Assembly (NCBI RefSeq): GCF_012939955.1
Contig: NZ_SPMY01000021.1
Location: 1 to 35,342, forward strand
Reading direction: 5' to 3'
Source: Candidatus Accumulibacter phosphatis
GTDB taxonomy: Bacteria > Pseudomonadota > Gammaproteobacteria > Burkholderiales > Rhodocyclaceae
Length of the DNA stretch: 35,342 nucleotides
Shown here: positions 18,695 through 26,728 of the stretch, in pieces
Layout of the letters: each line of letters opens with the position of its first letter
Position numbering within the stretch: position 1 is the stretch's first letter
The notes under the pieces: generated by a model
Database searches by the model: none
Told to the model about the DNA's origin: nothing
What the model saw: only the letters and a program-made list of their open reading frames with translations
Program-made: the position numbers and the translations under genes

Positions 18695-20227
18695 TCAGGC
18701 AGATCGGCTGGCCAGCGAAACTGTCGCTGGCTTGGCTGGCAAGCGCACCTGGATGCAGGTGCCTTCGCCGTCCGCACCGCTGGCGACGGTGATCGAACCG
18801 CGGTGACCACCAACCGTCTCCCGCGCGATCGCCAAACCCAGCCCGCTACCGGTAGCCGGGGCGTCGGGCAAGCGATGAAAACGCTCGAATACGCGTTCGC
18901 GCTCGTGCTCGGGAATACCGGGGCCGTTGTCGGTGACGTCAATTTCGACGACGTCACCGACGCGTTCGCAGCGCAGGGTGACCTGTCCGCCGGCGGGCGT
19001 GTATTTGAGCGCGTTGTCGACCAGATTGGCGATCAGCTCGCGGAGCAGCGTCGGATCGCCGGCCAGCGTCGAAATATCGCGCTGCATGCCGAAGTCGATC
19101 TTCTTCTCGTCGGCGATGCGTAGCCAGTCGTCCAGCATCTCGTCGATCAGCTTTGCCAGATCAACCGACGATGCATTCGCCATCAGATAGTGCGCTCCCT
19201 CGGCGCGGGCCAGCGCCAGTAACTGATTGGCCAGGCGAGTGACGCGTTTCACCGACTGGCGCAGATTCGCGGCCACCGTCTGGTCGGTCTGCTGGCTGCG
19301 CAGCAGCTCGATCTGGACTTGCAGACCGGCGAGTGGTGTGCGCAACTGATGCGCGGCATCCTGCAGGAATTTCCGTTGCGCGGTGTGCGCGTCCTGCAGG
19401 CGCGTCAGGAGTGCATTCAGCGCTCGCACCAGCGCGTGGATTTCCAGTGGCACCTGGTTCAGATCAACCGGGGCGAGATCCTCGCCGGAACGCTCGGCAA
19501 GCTCGGACTGCAGGTGATGCAGCGATGCCAGGCCGGAGGTGATTCCGTAGCGCACGACGGCGGCGATGGCGGCGAGCACCAGAAACACCGCCAAACCGAA
19601 GCCGAGCAACAGATCGCGAATGGCCGCACGGCGCTTGCCCAGTGTTTCGGCGACGGTGACGTAGATGCCTTGGCCGTCGACAACCGGGTGGAAACGCACC
19701 CCGCGTATCGATTGATCACGGAACTGGGCGTCAAAGAACGAGATTCTCGACCCCGTGGCGGTGGCACCAGCGCTCGTCGAGGTCTCCACAAACGGTGTCG
19801 GCGAGCCGGCCGCAGTGTCGCTTTCGGAAGTCTCCGGCGGTGGCAGATCGGCGTCTCCGGCGATGATTCGGCCGAAGTCGTCGCGCACCCGGAAGTAGAT
19901 GTCGTCTACCGTGTCGGTGTGCAGGAGCGCTTCTGCCTCAGGCGACAGGGCGATGGTGACCTCGCCATTTTCCACCCGGGCCCGGTTGGCGATGCCGTTC
20001 GCCAGGTTCGACAGGCTCTGGTCGTAGGCACTGCTGACCACTTTCTCGGCCGCTCGATAGCCGAATACTCCACCCGTCAGCAGGGCGGTGGCGATCGGCA
20101 GTACCAGCGCGCGCAGCAGACTGCGCCGGAGACTGGTACCAGCCCGCCTTGTGGTCGCGCCGATCTCGCTGCCTGCTTCTCCGGAATTGCTTGCAACTCC
20201 TGCCTTGCTCGCGCTAGTGGTTTGCAT
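18695..20227 (-). CDS. Two-component sensor histidine kinase (TctE/QseC-like)
   Basis: A 510-aa kinase from ATG 20227 (an ATG eight codons earlier is possible). Transmembrane helices lie at about 35-57 and 205-227, enclosing a periplasmic domain of 2CSK_N/TctE style. HAMP-like residues follow, then the phospho-acceptor H293 in FLQDAAHQLRTPLAGL. ATPase motifs are NLVDNALKYTPAG (N box), DNGPGIP (G1) and GSGLGLAI (G2). It overlaps the 3' end of the response-regulator gene by 14 bp, so it is translated from the same mRNA. The yjcH-actP genes diverge on the other side of the regulator, which suggests a carboxylate or acetate-related signal; the ligand is unproven. Confidence 0.93.
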   Translation of the reverse strand: MQTTSASKAGVASNSGEAGSEIGATTRRAGTSLRRSLLRALVLPIATALLTGGVFGYRAAEKVVSSAYDQSLSNLANGIANRARVENGEVTIALSPEAEALLHTDTVDDIYFRVRDDFGRIIAGDADLPPPETSESDTAAGSPTPFVETSTSAGATATGSRISFFDAQFRDQSIRGVRFHPVVDGQGIYVTVAETLGKRRAAIRDLLLGFGLAVFLVLAAIAAVVRYGITSGLASLHHLQSELAERSGEDLAPVDLNQVPLEIHALVRALNALLTRLQDAHTAQRKFLQDAAHQLRTPLAGLQVQIELLRSQQTDQTVAANLRQSVKRVTRLANQLLALARAEGAHYLMANASSVDLAKLIDEMLDDWLRIADEKKIDFGMQRDISTLAGDPTLLRELIANLVDNALKYTPAGGQVTLRCERVGDVVEIDVTDNGPGIPEHERERVFERFHRLPDAPATGSGLGLAIARETVGGHRGSITVASGADGEGTCIQVRLPAKPATVSLASRSA

Positions 20228-20897
20228 CGCGCCGCGTCTTGTTGGCCACACCGCCGGTGACTTCCAGACGGTAGCCGAAGCCGCGCACGGTGCGAATACT
20301 CAGGCCAGCTGCTTCCAGCCGGCGGCGCAGGCGGTAGACGTAGACTTCCAGGGCGTTGACACTGCCATCACCTTGCAGCCGTTCCTTTGGCACCGTGTGC
20401 CCGTCAGCCGCGGCAAGAGTGCTCAGCAGATCCCATTCACGGCTGGAAACGATCAATGGCTGTTCTGCCAGCGAGGCGAATCGCCCCTGCATGTCCATCA
20501 ACAGCGGGCCAAACTCGATTCGCCGGGCAACGCTATTGGCACCACGACGCGTGGTCGCTCGCATGCGCGCGGTCAGTTCGGCGAGTTCGAAGGGTTTCGA
20601 CAGGTAGTCGTCCGCACCGAGGTCCAGCCCGTAGATTCGATCGTCGAGGGCATCACGTGCGGTAATCATGATCACCGGCAGCGCTTGGCGGCGCTCCCGG
20701 ATGCGGCGCACGATTTCGTAGCCGCTCAGTCCTGGCAGGCCAACATCGACGAGAACGATGTCGAAGTTCTTTTCCTGCAACAAGCGATCCGCTGCCATGC
20801 CATGGGCTTCAACGACAACACTGTCTCCTTGTCCGGCGAGGAAGGTGGCAATGCCATCAGAGAGCTCCGGATCATCTTCTATCAACAGGACAAGCAT
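20214..20897 (-). CDS. OmpR/PhoB-family response regulator (TctD/QseB-like)
   Basis: A 227-aa regulator. The receiver domain starts MLVLLIEDDPELSDG with phospho-acceptor D51 (IVLVDVGLPGLSGYE) and conserved Lys in DDYLSKPFEL. The winged-helix output domain has SREWDLLSTLAA and VYVYRLRRRLEAAGLSIRTVRGFGYRLE. ATG 20897 has GAGG 6 nt upstream and is the family start; the longer frame is spurious. It heads the operon with the sensor kinase and diverges from yjcH-actP. The 11-bp-phased repeats between them are its likely binding sites. Confidence 0.94.
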   Translation of the reverse strand: MLVLLIEDDPELSDGIATFLAGQGDSVVVEAHGMAADRLLQEKNFDIVLVDVGLPGLSGYEIVRRIRERRQALPVIMITARDALDDRIYGLDLGADDYLSKPFELAELTARMRATTRRGANSVARRIEFGPLLMDMQGRFASLAEQPLIVSSREWDLLSTLAAADGHTVPKERLQGDGSVNALEVYVYRLRRRLEAAGLSIRTVRGFGYRLEVTGGVANKTRRDANH

Positions 20898-21101
20898 CAA
20901 GGACCTCAATGGGCAGGCGGGCAAAGACAAGGGTAAGGGAGCGCGGCCCTCCCCGGAAACATGCGTAGGGCATCGCGCTGGCAAGCGCCGCGTCAGCGAT
21001 TGTACGCGGCGAACGCGGCGCGGACCATGTGCTGTTATGCGCACCAGCAGCGCCCCGCGCAAGTCGGCCAGGCGAAATCGATCAGAACACCAGCGGTCAT
21101 T

Positions 21102-21186
21102 TTAAGGACCTGTTAAGAGTTTGCTAAGAATCGTGTAAGTAACTGTTAATAAACGAGAAAAATAACCTATGTAAGCCCGGCGTAAG
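21102..21186. promoter_or_regulatory. Array of TTAAG-like half-sites phased at 11 bp (response-regulator operator)
   Basis: Five direct half-sites start at 21102 (TTAAG), 21113 (TTAAG), 21124 (CTAAG), 21135 (GTAAG) and 21146 (TTAAT), each exactly 11 bp from the last. A second pair of GTAAG at 21171 and 21182 is again 11 bp apart. Tandem direct repeats with one helical turn of spacing are how OmpR/PhoB-family dimers bind. The array lies between the response regulator and yjcH-actP, so it could control either or both. A TAACCT or TATGTA near 21163-21173 could be the -10. Confidence 0.7.
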
Positions 21187-21258
21187 TTCGGAGGCCTACC
21201 TTCGCCGCGGCAGTCAGCGTGAATGATTCGACAAACCGTTCCCCTCCGAGGAGGCAAC

Positions 21259-21573
21259 ATGAAAGACGACGACCTGGTTGTGCGTATCGCCGCCAACCCG
21301 AAGTACAAGAAACTGGTGAGCATGCGCTCGACCTACAGCATCGTCATGACCGTCCTGATCATGGCTATCTACTATGGATACATTCTGCTGATTGCCTTCG
21401 ACAAGGAGTTTCTGGCAAGGAAGCTGGCCGATGGCATGGTCACTTCGATCGGTATTCCGATGGGCGTTGGGGTCATCGTTCTGACCATCGTCATCACCAA
21501 TATCTACGTCCGCCGTGCCAACTCCGAGTTCGACGACCTGACCGCCGAAATCATCCATGAGGCCCATCAATGA
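21259..21573 (+). CDS. yjcH: DUF485 membrane protein (YjcH)
   Basis: A 104-aa protein with two transmembrane helices (about 28-50 and 62-84) and a soluble N-terminus starting [23 protein letters not shown]485 proteins are encoded immediately upstream of ActP in many proteobacteria; their exact role with the symporter is not settled. ATG 21259 has a strong GAGGAGG site 5 bp upstream. Its stop overlaps the actP start (ATGATGA), indicating translational coupling. Confidence 0.93.
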   Translation: MKDDDLVVRIAANPKYKKLVSMRSTYSIVMTVLIMAIYYGYILLIAFDKEFLARKLADGMVTSIGIPMGVGVIVLTIVITNIYVRRANSEFDDLTAEIIHEAHQ

Positions 21574-23261
21574 TGATTGCCAAAACCATACGCAACAGCC
21601 CGGTGATCCTGCTTGGCTTGCTGATCGCCGGTGTCGCCGTGGCTGCTGGCGGCGATCTCGGTACCACGGTAAAGCAGGAAACCAACTGGGTGGCGATCGC
21701 CATGTTTGGCGCCTTCGTGGTCATGACCCTGTTCATCACCAAGTGGGCGGCAAGCAAGACCAAAACGGCGGCTGACTTCTACACCGCCGGTGGTGGCATT
21801 ACCGGCTTCCAGAACGGTCTGGCGATTGCCGGCGACTATATGTCTGCCGCGTCCTTCCTGGGAATTTCCGGCCTGGTATTTGCTAACGGTTTTGACGGCC
21901 TGATCTTCTCGATCGGCTGGCTGGTCGGCTGGCCGGTGATTACCTTCCTGATGGCTGAGCGACTGCGCAACCTCGGCAAGTTCACCTTCGCTGACGTCGC
22001 TGCCTACCGTTTCGCGCAGACGCCGATCCGCATCTTCGCGGCGTCCGGTTCTCTGGTCGTCGTCTGCTTCTACATGATCGCGCAGATGGTTGGTGCGGGC
22101 CAACTGATCAAGGTGCTCTTTGGTCTCGAGTACCAGTACGCAGTGATCATCGTCGGCGCGCTGATGATGTGCTATGTGTTGTTTGGCGGCATGACGGCAA
22201 CCACCTGGGTGCAGATCATCAAGGCGATCATGCTGCTTTGCGGCGCAAGCTTCATGGCCCTGGCCGTGCTCTGGCAGTTCAGCTTCAATCCCGAGGCACT
22301 TTTCGCCAAGGCGGTTGAAATCCACACCAAACACGATGCCATCATGGGGCCTGGTGCGCTGATCAAGGATCCGATCTCGGCGATCTCGGTCGGCATGACG
22401 TTGATGTTCGGCACCGCCGGTCTGCCGCACATCCTGATGCGCTTCTTCACCGTTCCAAGCGCCAGAGAGGCACGCAAGTCGGTGGGCTGGGCAACCACCT
22501 GGATCGGCTACTTCTACATCCTCACCTTCATCATCGGCTTTGGCGCGGTCGTCCTGCTCACCCAGGATCCCGGTGCGTACTACGTCGATGGCGATCTGGC
22601 CAAGGGTTTGAAGGGCGGCGGCAACATGGCGGCCATCCACCTGGCCAACGCCGTCGGTGGCAATGTCTTCCTCGGCTTCATCTCCGCGGTCGCTTTCGCC
22701 ACCATCTTGGCCGTGGTTGCCGGTCTCACGCTGTCCGGCGCCTCGGCGGTGTCGCACGATCTGTACGCGACGGTGTTCTGCAAGGGCAAGGCGGATTCGG
22801 CTGCCGAACTGCGCGTCTCGAAGATCACCACCATCTGCCTGGGCATCATCGCCGTGATTCTGGGTATCGCCTTCGAGAAGCAGAACGTCGCTTACATGGT
22901 GATGCTCGCTTTTGCCATCGCCTGCTCGGCCAACTTCCCCGTGCTGTTCATGTCGGTACTGTGGAAGGACTGCACGACCAAGGGGGCTGTTGCTGGTGGA
23001 TTCGTCGGTCTGATTTCATCTGTTGGCCTAACCATCGTTTCGGCGTCGGTGTGGGAGGCTGTCCTGGGCAATCCGAAGGGCTCGGCGTTGTTCCCATACT
23101 CATCGCCGGGCCTCTTCTCGATGTCGGCGGCTTTCCTGACCATCTACCTGGTTTCCAAGATGGATACCAGCAAGCAAGCACAGCTCGAACGCTCGCTTTA
23201 CCCCGCGCAGAAGGTTCGCTCGGAAACCGGCGTCGGTGCCGCAGGTGCGTCTGGTCACTGA
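21570..23261 (+). CDS. actP: Cation/acetate symporter
   Basis: A 563-aa sodium:solute symporter (SSF) of the ActP group, with about 13-14 hydrophobic segments. Family blocks include [62 protein letters not shown] and [10 protein letters not shown]. It imports acetate and related short carboxylates with a cation. In polyphosphate- or PHA-storing bacteria this would feed acetyl-CoA and PHA synthesis; that link is inference. Start ATG 21570 overlaps the yjcH stop; ATG 21573 is an alternative. A strong terminator follows the stop. Confidence 0.96.
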   Translation: MMIAKTIRNSPVILLGLLIAGVAVAAGGDLGTTVKQETNWVAIAMFGAFVVMTLFITKWAASKTKTAADFYTAGGGITGFQNGLAIAGDYMSAASFLGISGLVFANGFDGLIFSIGWLVGWPVITFLMAERLRNLGKFTFADVAAYRFAQTPIRIFAASGSLVVVCFYMIAQMVGAGQLIKVLFGLEYQYAVIIVGALMMCYVLFGGMTATTWVQIIKAIMLLCGASFMALAVLWQFSFNPEALFAKAVEIHTKHDAIMGPGALIKDPISAISVGMTLMFGTAGLPHILMRFFTVPSAREARKSVGWATTWIGYFYILTFIIGFGAVVLLTQDPGAYYVDGDLAKGLKGGGNMAAIHLANAVGGNVFLGFISAVAFATILAVVAGLTLSGASAVSHDLYATVFCKGKADSAAELRVSKITTICLGIIAVILGIAFEKQNVAYMVMLAFAIACSANFPVLFMSVLWKDCTTKGAVAGGFVGLISSVGLTIVSASVWEAVLGNPKGSALFPYSSPGLFSMSAAFLTIYLVSKMDTSKQAQLERSLYPAQKVRSETGVGAAGASGH

Positions 23262-23290
23262 ACTGCAGTCAGGCGCTCGTTGAACGGCAA

Positions 23291-23320
23291 GACGGCCCGC
23301 GTTTCGCGGGCCGTCTTTTT
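23291..23320 (+). terminator. Rho-independent terminator of yjcH-actP
   Basis: GACGGCCCGC (23291-23300) pairs perfectly with GCGGGCCGTC (23306-23315) around GTTTC, followed by T5. It begins 29 bp after the actP stop codon. Confidence 0.92.
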
Positions 23321-23418
23321 CGTGAACCCGGCAGGCCGCGTGCCCGGTGAGTCAAGTTGGTGAGGCAGCGTGCTCAGGGTTGCCGCGTGCTGCCGCGCAT
23401 GCGTCGCTGATCTACATT

Positions 23419-23447
23419 TTGCCCGCTGTGCGCTGAATCGCTACACT
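23419..23447 (+). promoter_or_regulatory. Putative promoter for DUF1415-arfB
   Basis: TTGCCC (23419-23424), 17-bp spacer, TACACT (23442-23447). Both boxes match the sigma-70 consensus at four of six positions. The start codon is 110 bp downstream of the -10. Confidence 0.4.
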
Positions 23448-23556
23448 GGCGGGGTGCTGCAGTCTGGCGACGAATGTGGTATCAATGTCGGCCAACGCCT
23501 TGCCAAGCCGACCGACGAGAGAACGCGACCGCCACGACGCAATAACGAGAGAACGC

Positions 23557-24141
23557 ATGACCATGACCCTCCCAGCCAACGCCAGCCACGAACAAGCCAT
23601 CGCCGCAACGCGGCACTGGCTGGAACGGGCGGTGATCGGCCTCAATCTCTGTCCTTTCGCCAAGGGAGTGCACAGCAGGGGACAGGTGCGCTACGTGGTC
23701 AGCGATGCGACGGAGGACGAGAGCCTGCTCGCCGATCTGGAACGTGAGCTGCACGCCTTGGTGGCCGTGGCGCCGGATGAGATCGACACCACGCTGCTCA
23801 TCCACCCGCGGGTGCTCAACGACTTTGAGGACTTCGTCGCTTTTCTCGATCTGGTCAATGTCGTGCTCCGAACGCAGCAACTCGAAGGCATCCTGCAGGT
23901 CGCCAGTTTTCACCCCGCCTACGCTTTCGCCGAGACCGACGCCGACGACATCACCAACTGCACCAATCGCGCACCATTCCCGACCCTGCATCTGCTGCGC
24001 GAAGCCAGCCTCGACCGCGCGGTCGCCGCTTTTCCCGACGCCGCCTTGATCTACGAGCGCAATATGGAGACCCTGCGCGAACTCGGCAGCGACGGCTGGC
24101 AGGCGCTTGGCGTCGGCGCGCCGGCGGGCGAAGGGAAGTAG
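23557..24141 (+). CDS. DUF1415 protein
   Basis: A 194-aa protein from ATG 23557, with GAGAG 7 nt upstream. Blocks AATRHWLERAVIGLNLCPFAKG, DTTLLIHPRVLNDFEDFV, QVASFHPAYAFAETDADDITN and CTNRAPFPTLHLLRE are the DUF1415 signature. The conserved Cys, His and Asp residues suggest an enzyme or metal site, but no function is established that I know of. It is followed 7 bp later by arfB, so the two are probably co-transcribed. Confidence 0.9.
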   Translation: MTMTLPANASHEQAIAATRHWLERAVIGLNLCPFAKGVHSRGQVRYVVSDATEDESLLADLERELHALVAVAPDEIDTTLLIHPRVLNDFEDFVAFLDLVNVVLRTQQLEGILQVASFHPAYAFAETDADDITNCTNRAPFPTLHLLREASLDRAVAAFPDAALIYERNMETLRELGSDGWQALGVGAPAGEGK

Positions 24142-24148
24142 GTCGCCG

Positions 24149-24559
24149 ATGTCAGCGCCACGCATCGAACTGCGCGAGAGCGAAGTCGAGTTCATTGCCA
24201 TCCGCGCCCAGGGCGCCGGCGGCCAGAACGTCAACAAGGTCTCGAATGCCATTCATCTGCGCTTCGATATCGCGGCCTCTTCGTTACCCGAGGAAATCAA
24301 GGAGCGCCTGCGGCAGCTGCGCGATCAGCGCATCAGCGCCGACGGGGTGGTGATCATCAAGGCGCAGGCGCACCGCAGCCTGGACCGCAACCGCCTCGAC
24401 GCGCTCACCCGCTTGCGCGAACTGATCGCCCGCGCGGCGTTCATCCCGACGCCGCGGCGCCCGACCCGGCCGACGCGCGGCTCGCAGATCAGGCGCGTCG
24501 ACAGCAAAGTGAAGCGCGGCGCGGTGAAGCTGCGGCGTGGGCGGGTCGACGAGCACTGA
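24149..24559 (+). CDS. arfB: Alternative ribosome-rescue factor ArfB (YaeJ)
   Basis: A 136-aa peptidyl-tRNA hydrolase that frees stalled ribosomes without a stop codon. It starts near ELRESEVEFIAIRAQGAGGQ and contains the catalytic GGQ in GAGGQNVNKVSNAIHLRFD. The C-terminus is a basic tail (GSQIRRVDSKVKRGAVKLRRGR) that enters the mRNA channel in the family. Length matches ArfB (about 140 aa) rather than release factors 1 or 2. It follows DUF1415 closely. Confidence 0.94.
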   Translation: MSAPRIELRESEVEFIAIRAQGAGGQNVNKVSNAIHLRFDIAASSLPEEIKERLRQLRDQRISADGVVIIKAQAHRSLDRNRLDALTRLRELIARAAFIPTPRRPTRPTRGSQIRRVDSKVKRGAVKLRRGRVDEH

Positions 24560-24627
24560 TCGATCATCAGCATGGCCAAGAAGGGAGCCGCAATGTTCAT
24601 TTGCCATTCAGCAGCGAGTGCCAGCGC

Positions 24628-25167
24628 ATGACGCCCGCCGATGTCCTCGCTTTCTGGTTCGAAGAGACAAGGCCAGCGCAATGGTGGGCCAAATCCGCCG
24701 ACTTTGACCGCCTGATCGAGGCGCGTTTCGGTATTCTTCTCGCCGCGGCCAGCCGTTGCGAGCTATGTGCCTGGCGCAGCAGCAGCGACGGCCGCCTGGC
24801 CGAGATCCTCGTCCTCGACCAGTTTCCACGCAACATCTTCCGCGATCGCCCGCAATCCTTCGCCACCGACGCGCTGGCGCTGGCCCTCGCCCAGGAAGCC
24901 GTCGCCGCCGGCGCCGACAACGCCATCGACCCGGCGCGCCGGGCCTTCCTCTACATGCCCTACATGCACAGTGAGTCGCCGCTGATTCACGCCCGGGCAG
25001 TCGAGCTCTTCGCTGCGCCGGGAATGGAGAACAATCTCGCCTTCGAACTGCGCCACCAGGCGATCATCGACCGCTTCGGCCGTTATCCGCACCGCAATGC
25101 CATCCTCGGGCGGCAGTCGACCGTGGACGAGATTGAGTTCCTGAAAACGCCGGGGTCGGGGTTTTAG
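24628..25167 (+). CDS. DUF924 family protein
   Basis: A 179-aa protein beginning MTPADVLAFWFEET. Family blocks are WWAKSADFDRLIEARF, LVLDQFPRNIFRDRPQSFATD, RAFLYMPYMHSES and GRYPHRNAILGRQSTVDEIEFL. DUF924 has a TPR-like helical fold; no function is established. ATG 24628 matches the family start; a TTG nine codons earlier is possible, and neither has a clear ribosome site. It lies 68 bp after arfB in the same direction. Confidence 0.9.
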   Translation: MTPADVLAFWFEETRPAQWWAKSADFDRLIEARFGILLAAASRCELCAWRSSSDGRLAEILVLDQFPRNIFRDRPQSFATDALALALAQEAVAAGADNAIDPARRAFLYMPYMHSESPLIHARAVELFAAPGMENNLAFELRHQAIIDRFGRYPHRNAILGRQSTVDEIEFLKTPGSGF

Positions 25168-25225
25168 GCAATTGCCGGAAAAGAACGTACCAGATTGCGC
25201 CGGTTTTTCGGTCGGCTTAAAGGCG

Positions 25226-25264
25226 CGACAACAGGCGCATAGTCGAACGATGTAACTGTTGTCG
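25226..25264. repeat. Perfect 9-bp inverted repeat in an otherwise empty 246-bp gap
   Basis: CGACAACAG (25226-25234) and CTGTTGTCG (25256-25264) are perfect complements separated by 21 bp. There is no following U-tract. The gap between DUF924 and the CPVC gene (25168-25413) shows no convincing ORF; a TTGACA at 25309 has no partner -10. Confidence 0.5.
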
Positions 25265-25413
25265 TAACACAGAAGACGGGCGAAAAGACAAGCAAGATGG
25301 TATGTTCTTTGACAGAAATCGCCTTAAGTGGGCGCGTTAGCGCTGGCCAAGGAAGGTAGCACTGCGCGTATCGGTTTTCGCATGCCGCTCTGCTGGCCCG
25401 AGAAATTACAAAT

Positions 25414-25650
25414 CTATTTCAGCGCCTCGATGCCGGCACCAAAATTGATATGGAACACGGTGCCATCGAGTACCAGTGCCGGTACCGACTGGACGCCAGC
25501 GGCTTCGGCTTCCTGGACACGTGACTTGCTCTCGCCGAGGTGGACGACCTCGACGTCGTAGCGTGCGGGATCAAGTGCCTTGGCCAGGTTTTGTTCGGCA
25601 GCGACACAAACCGGGCAGCCGGCGTGATAAAAGGTGGCATTGGTTTTCAT
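25414..25650 (-). CDS. Small thioredoxin/glutaredoxin-like protein (CPVC)
   Basis: A 78-aa protein: NATFYHAGCPVCVAAEQNL carries the CxxC redox pair, and VQSVPALVLDGTVFHINFG carries the cis-Pro and following strand of a thioredoxin fold. It lacks one or two outer elements of full thioredoxin, so it is closer to glutaredoxin-like thiol proteins. A clear AGGAG lies 9 nt upstream of ATG 25650. It diverges from an HxlR-type regulator; many HxlR proteins sense thiol or electrophile stress, so a small redox-response module is a reasonable inference. Confidence 0.85.
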   Translation of the reverse strand: MKTNATFYHAGCPVCVAAEQNLAKALDPARYDVEVVHLGESKSRVQEAEAAGVQSVPALVLDGTVFHINFGAGIEALK

Positions 25651-25777
25651 GATCGTTTACTCCTGAGTGGATCGGGGTTCGTGCCAGAAGCACACGATCA
25701 TTGTAGGTAGGGATCTGGTACTCCAAAAGCAGGCACTTTTCGGTGCCCCGGTAACTTTCTGGTGTAAATCATTGGCC
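25651..25777. promoter_or_regulatory. Divergent control region with hairpin-forming palindrome
   Basis: The 127-bp gap holds the inverted repeat GGCAC/GTGCC (25732-25736 and 25743-25747) around TTTTCG, close to the regulator's start. It could be an operator for the HxlR protein; sequence alone does not show this. No clear consensus promoter was identified. Confidence 0.3.
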
Positions 25778-26111
25778 ATGAACGAAATAAATAATTCATC
25801 TCGATCGGCGCCATCGCTCTACCGCCACCTGGAAGAAGTGGTGGGTTGCAAATGGTCGGTGTCCGTCCTGATGGCCATTGCCGAGGGTGTTTCACGGCCC
25901 GGTGGTCTGGAACGTCGCGTTGCAGGAATTTCGAAAAAAAATCCTTTCCGAGCGCCTGCGCAAGCTGACTTCATACGGCTTGCTGGACAAGCAGGTTTTT
26001 CCGGAAGTACCGCCGAGGACCGTCTATTCACTGACATCGAACGGCCACAAACTGATCACTATCATCGCTCAGATAAAATCCCTGGATGTTCAAATGGCCA
26101 GTGATCGATAG
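25778..26111 (+). CDS. HxlR-family transcriptional regulator, with +1 frameshift in an A8 tract
   Basis: The first part reads YRHLEEVVGCKWSVSVLMAI and ...VAGISKK; the second part, in the next frame, reads ILSERLRKLTSYGLLDKQVF and YSLTSNGHKLITII. Together they form one winged-helix HxlR domain of 110 aa. The break is the eight-A run at 25934-25941; seven A would give GISKKILSERL, the conserved HxlR order. The span is 3n+1 nt. A cysteine replaces the usual second Gly of the GGKW motif and could be a redox sensor. It diverges from the CPVC protein. Confidence 0.85.
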
Positions 26112-26262
26112 CGCGCGTTGCCGCTGGAATGGCGTGCGGGCTGCTGTGGCGCCCGCCGCGTTCCCGACGAGGCTTTCGCAGCAAGCCTGAGCGCTGCGAT
26201 GCCCTTATACTTTGCGAGGGCCCGCAAGGAGCGCGCGCCGGCAAGCGAGGAGGGAAATAGAC

Positions 26263-26676
26263 ATGGCTTACCAGCAGAGTTTTGACGTTCATAGTCGTGG
26301 TCGCGGCAGCATCGAGATTACTGCCGAAGTGGCGCGGATCGTTCGCGCTGCGGGGATGCCGATCGGTCTGGCGAACATTTTTGTCCAGCACACCAGTTGC
26401 TCGGTGGTGTTGACCGAGAACGCCGATCCCTCGGTACGCCGCGATCTGGAAACGCTGGCGGCGCGCTGGGCGCCCGATGGCGACGCCGCCTACCATCATG
26501 ACAGCGAGGGCGACGACGACATGGCGGCGCACGGGCGCAACATCCTGGCCGGCAGCTCGGTGAGTGTGCCGGTCGGGAGCGGTACGATGCTCCTCGGGAC
26601 CTGGCAGGGGATCTACCTCTGGGAGCACCGCACGCTCGCGCACCGCCGTCGGGTGGTGGTCACGGTCGTCGGCTGA
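26263..26676 (+). CDS. yjbQ: YjbQ family protein (secondary thiamine-phosphate synthase type)
   Basis: A 137-aa UPF0047 protein. HTSCSVVLTENADPSVRRDL and HHDSEGDDDMAAHGRNILAGSS carry the conserved His/Glu/Asp residues of the family, and GTWQGIYLWEHR is the C-terminal hallmark. E. coli YjbQ has weak thiamine-phosphate synthase activity in a genetic test; the physiological role is uncertain. ATG 26263 has GGAGGGAA upstream. A TATACT at 26206-26211 may be its -10. It lies 52 bp before the first dehydrogenase gene. Confidence 0.9.
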   Translation: MAYQQSFDVHSRGRGSIEITAEVARIVRAAGMPIGLANIFVQHTSCSVVLTENADPSVRRDLETLAARWAPDGDAAYHHDSEGDDDMAAHGRNILAGSSVSVPVGSGTMLLGTWQGIYLWEHRTLAHRRRVVVTVVG

Positions 26677-26728
26677 TGGCTGCTACACTCGACCGTTTTA
26701 TCGTCTGGCGACTGGAAGAGGGATAGCA

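Noticed and set aside
26100..26262. Thiamine (TPP) riboswitch upstream of yjbQ
   Set aside because: I could not find the conserved CUGAGA-type THI-box blocks in this leader.
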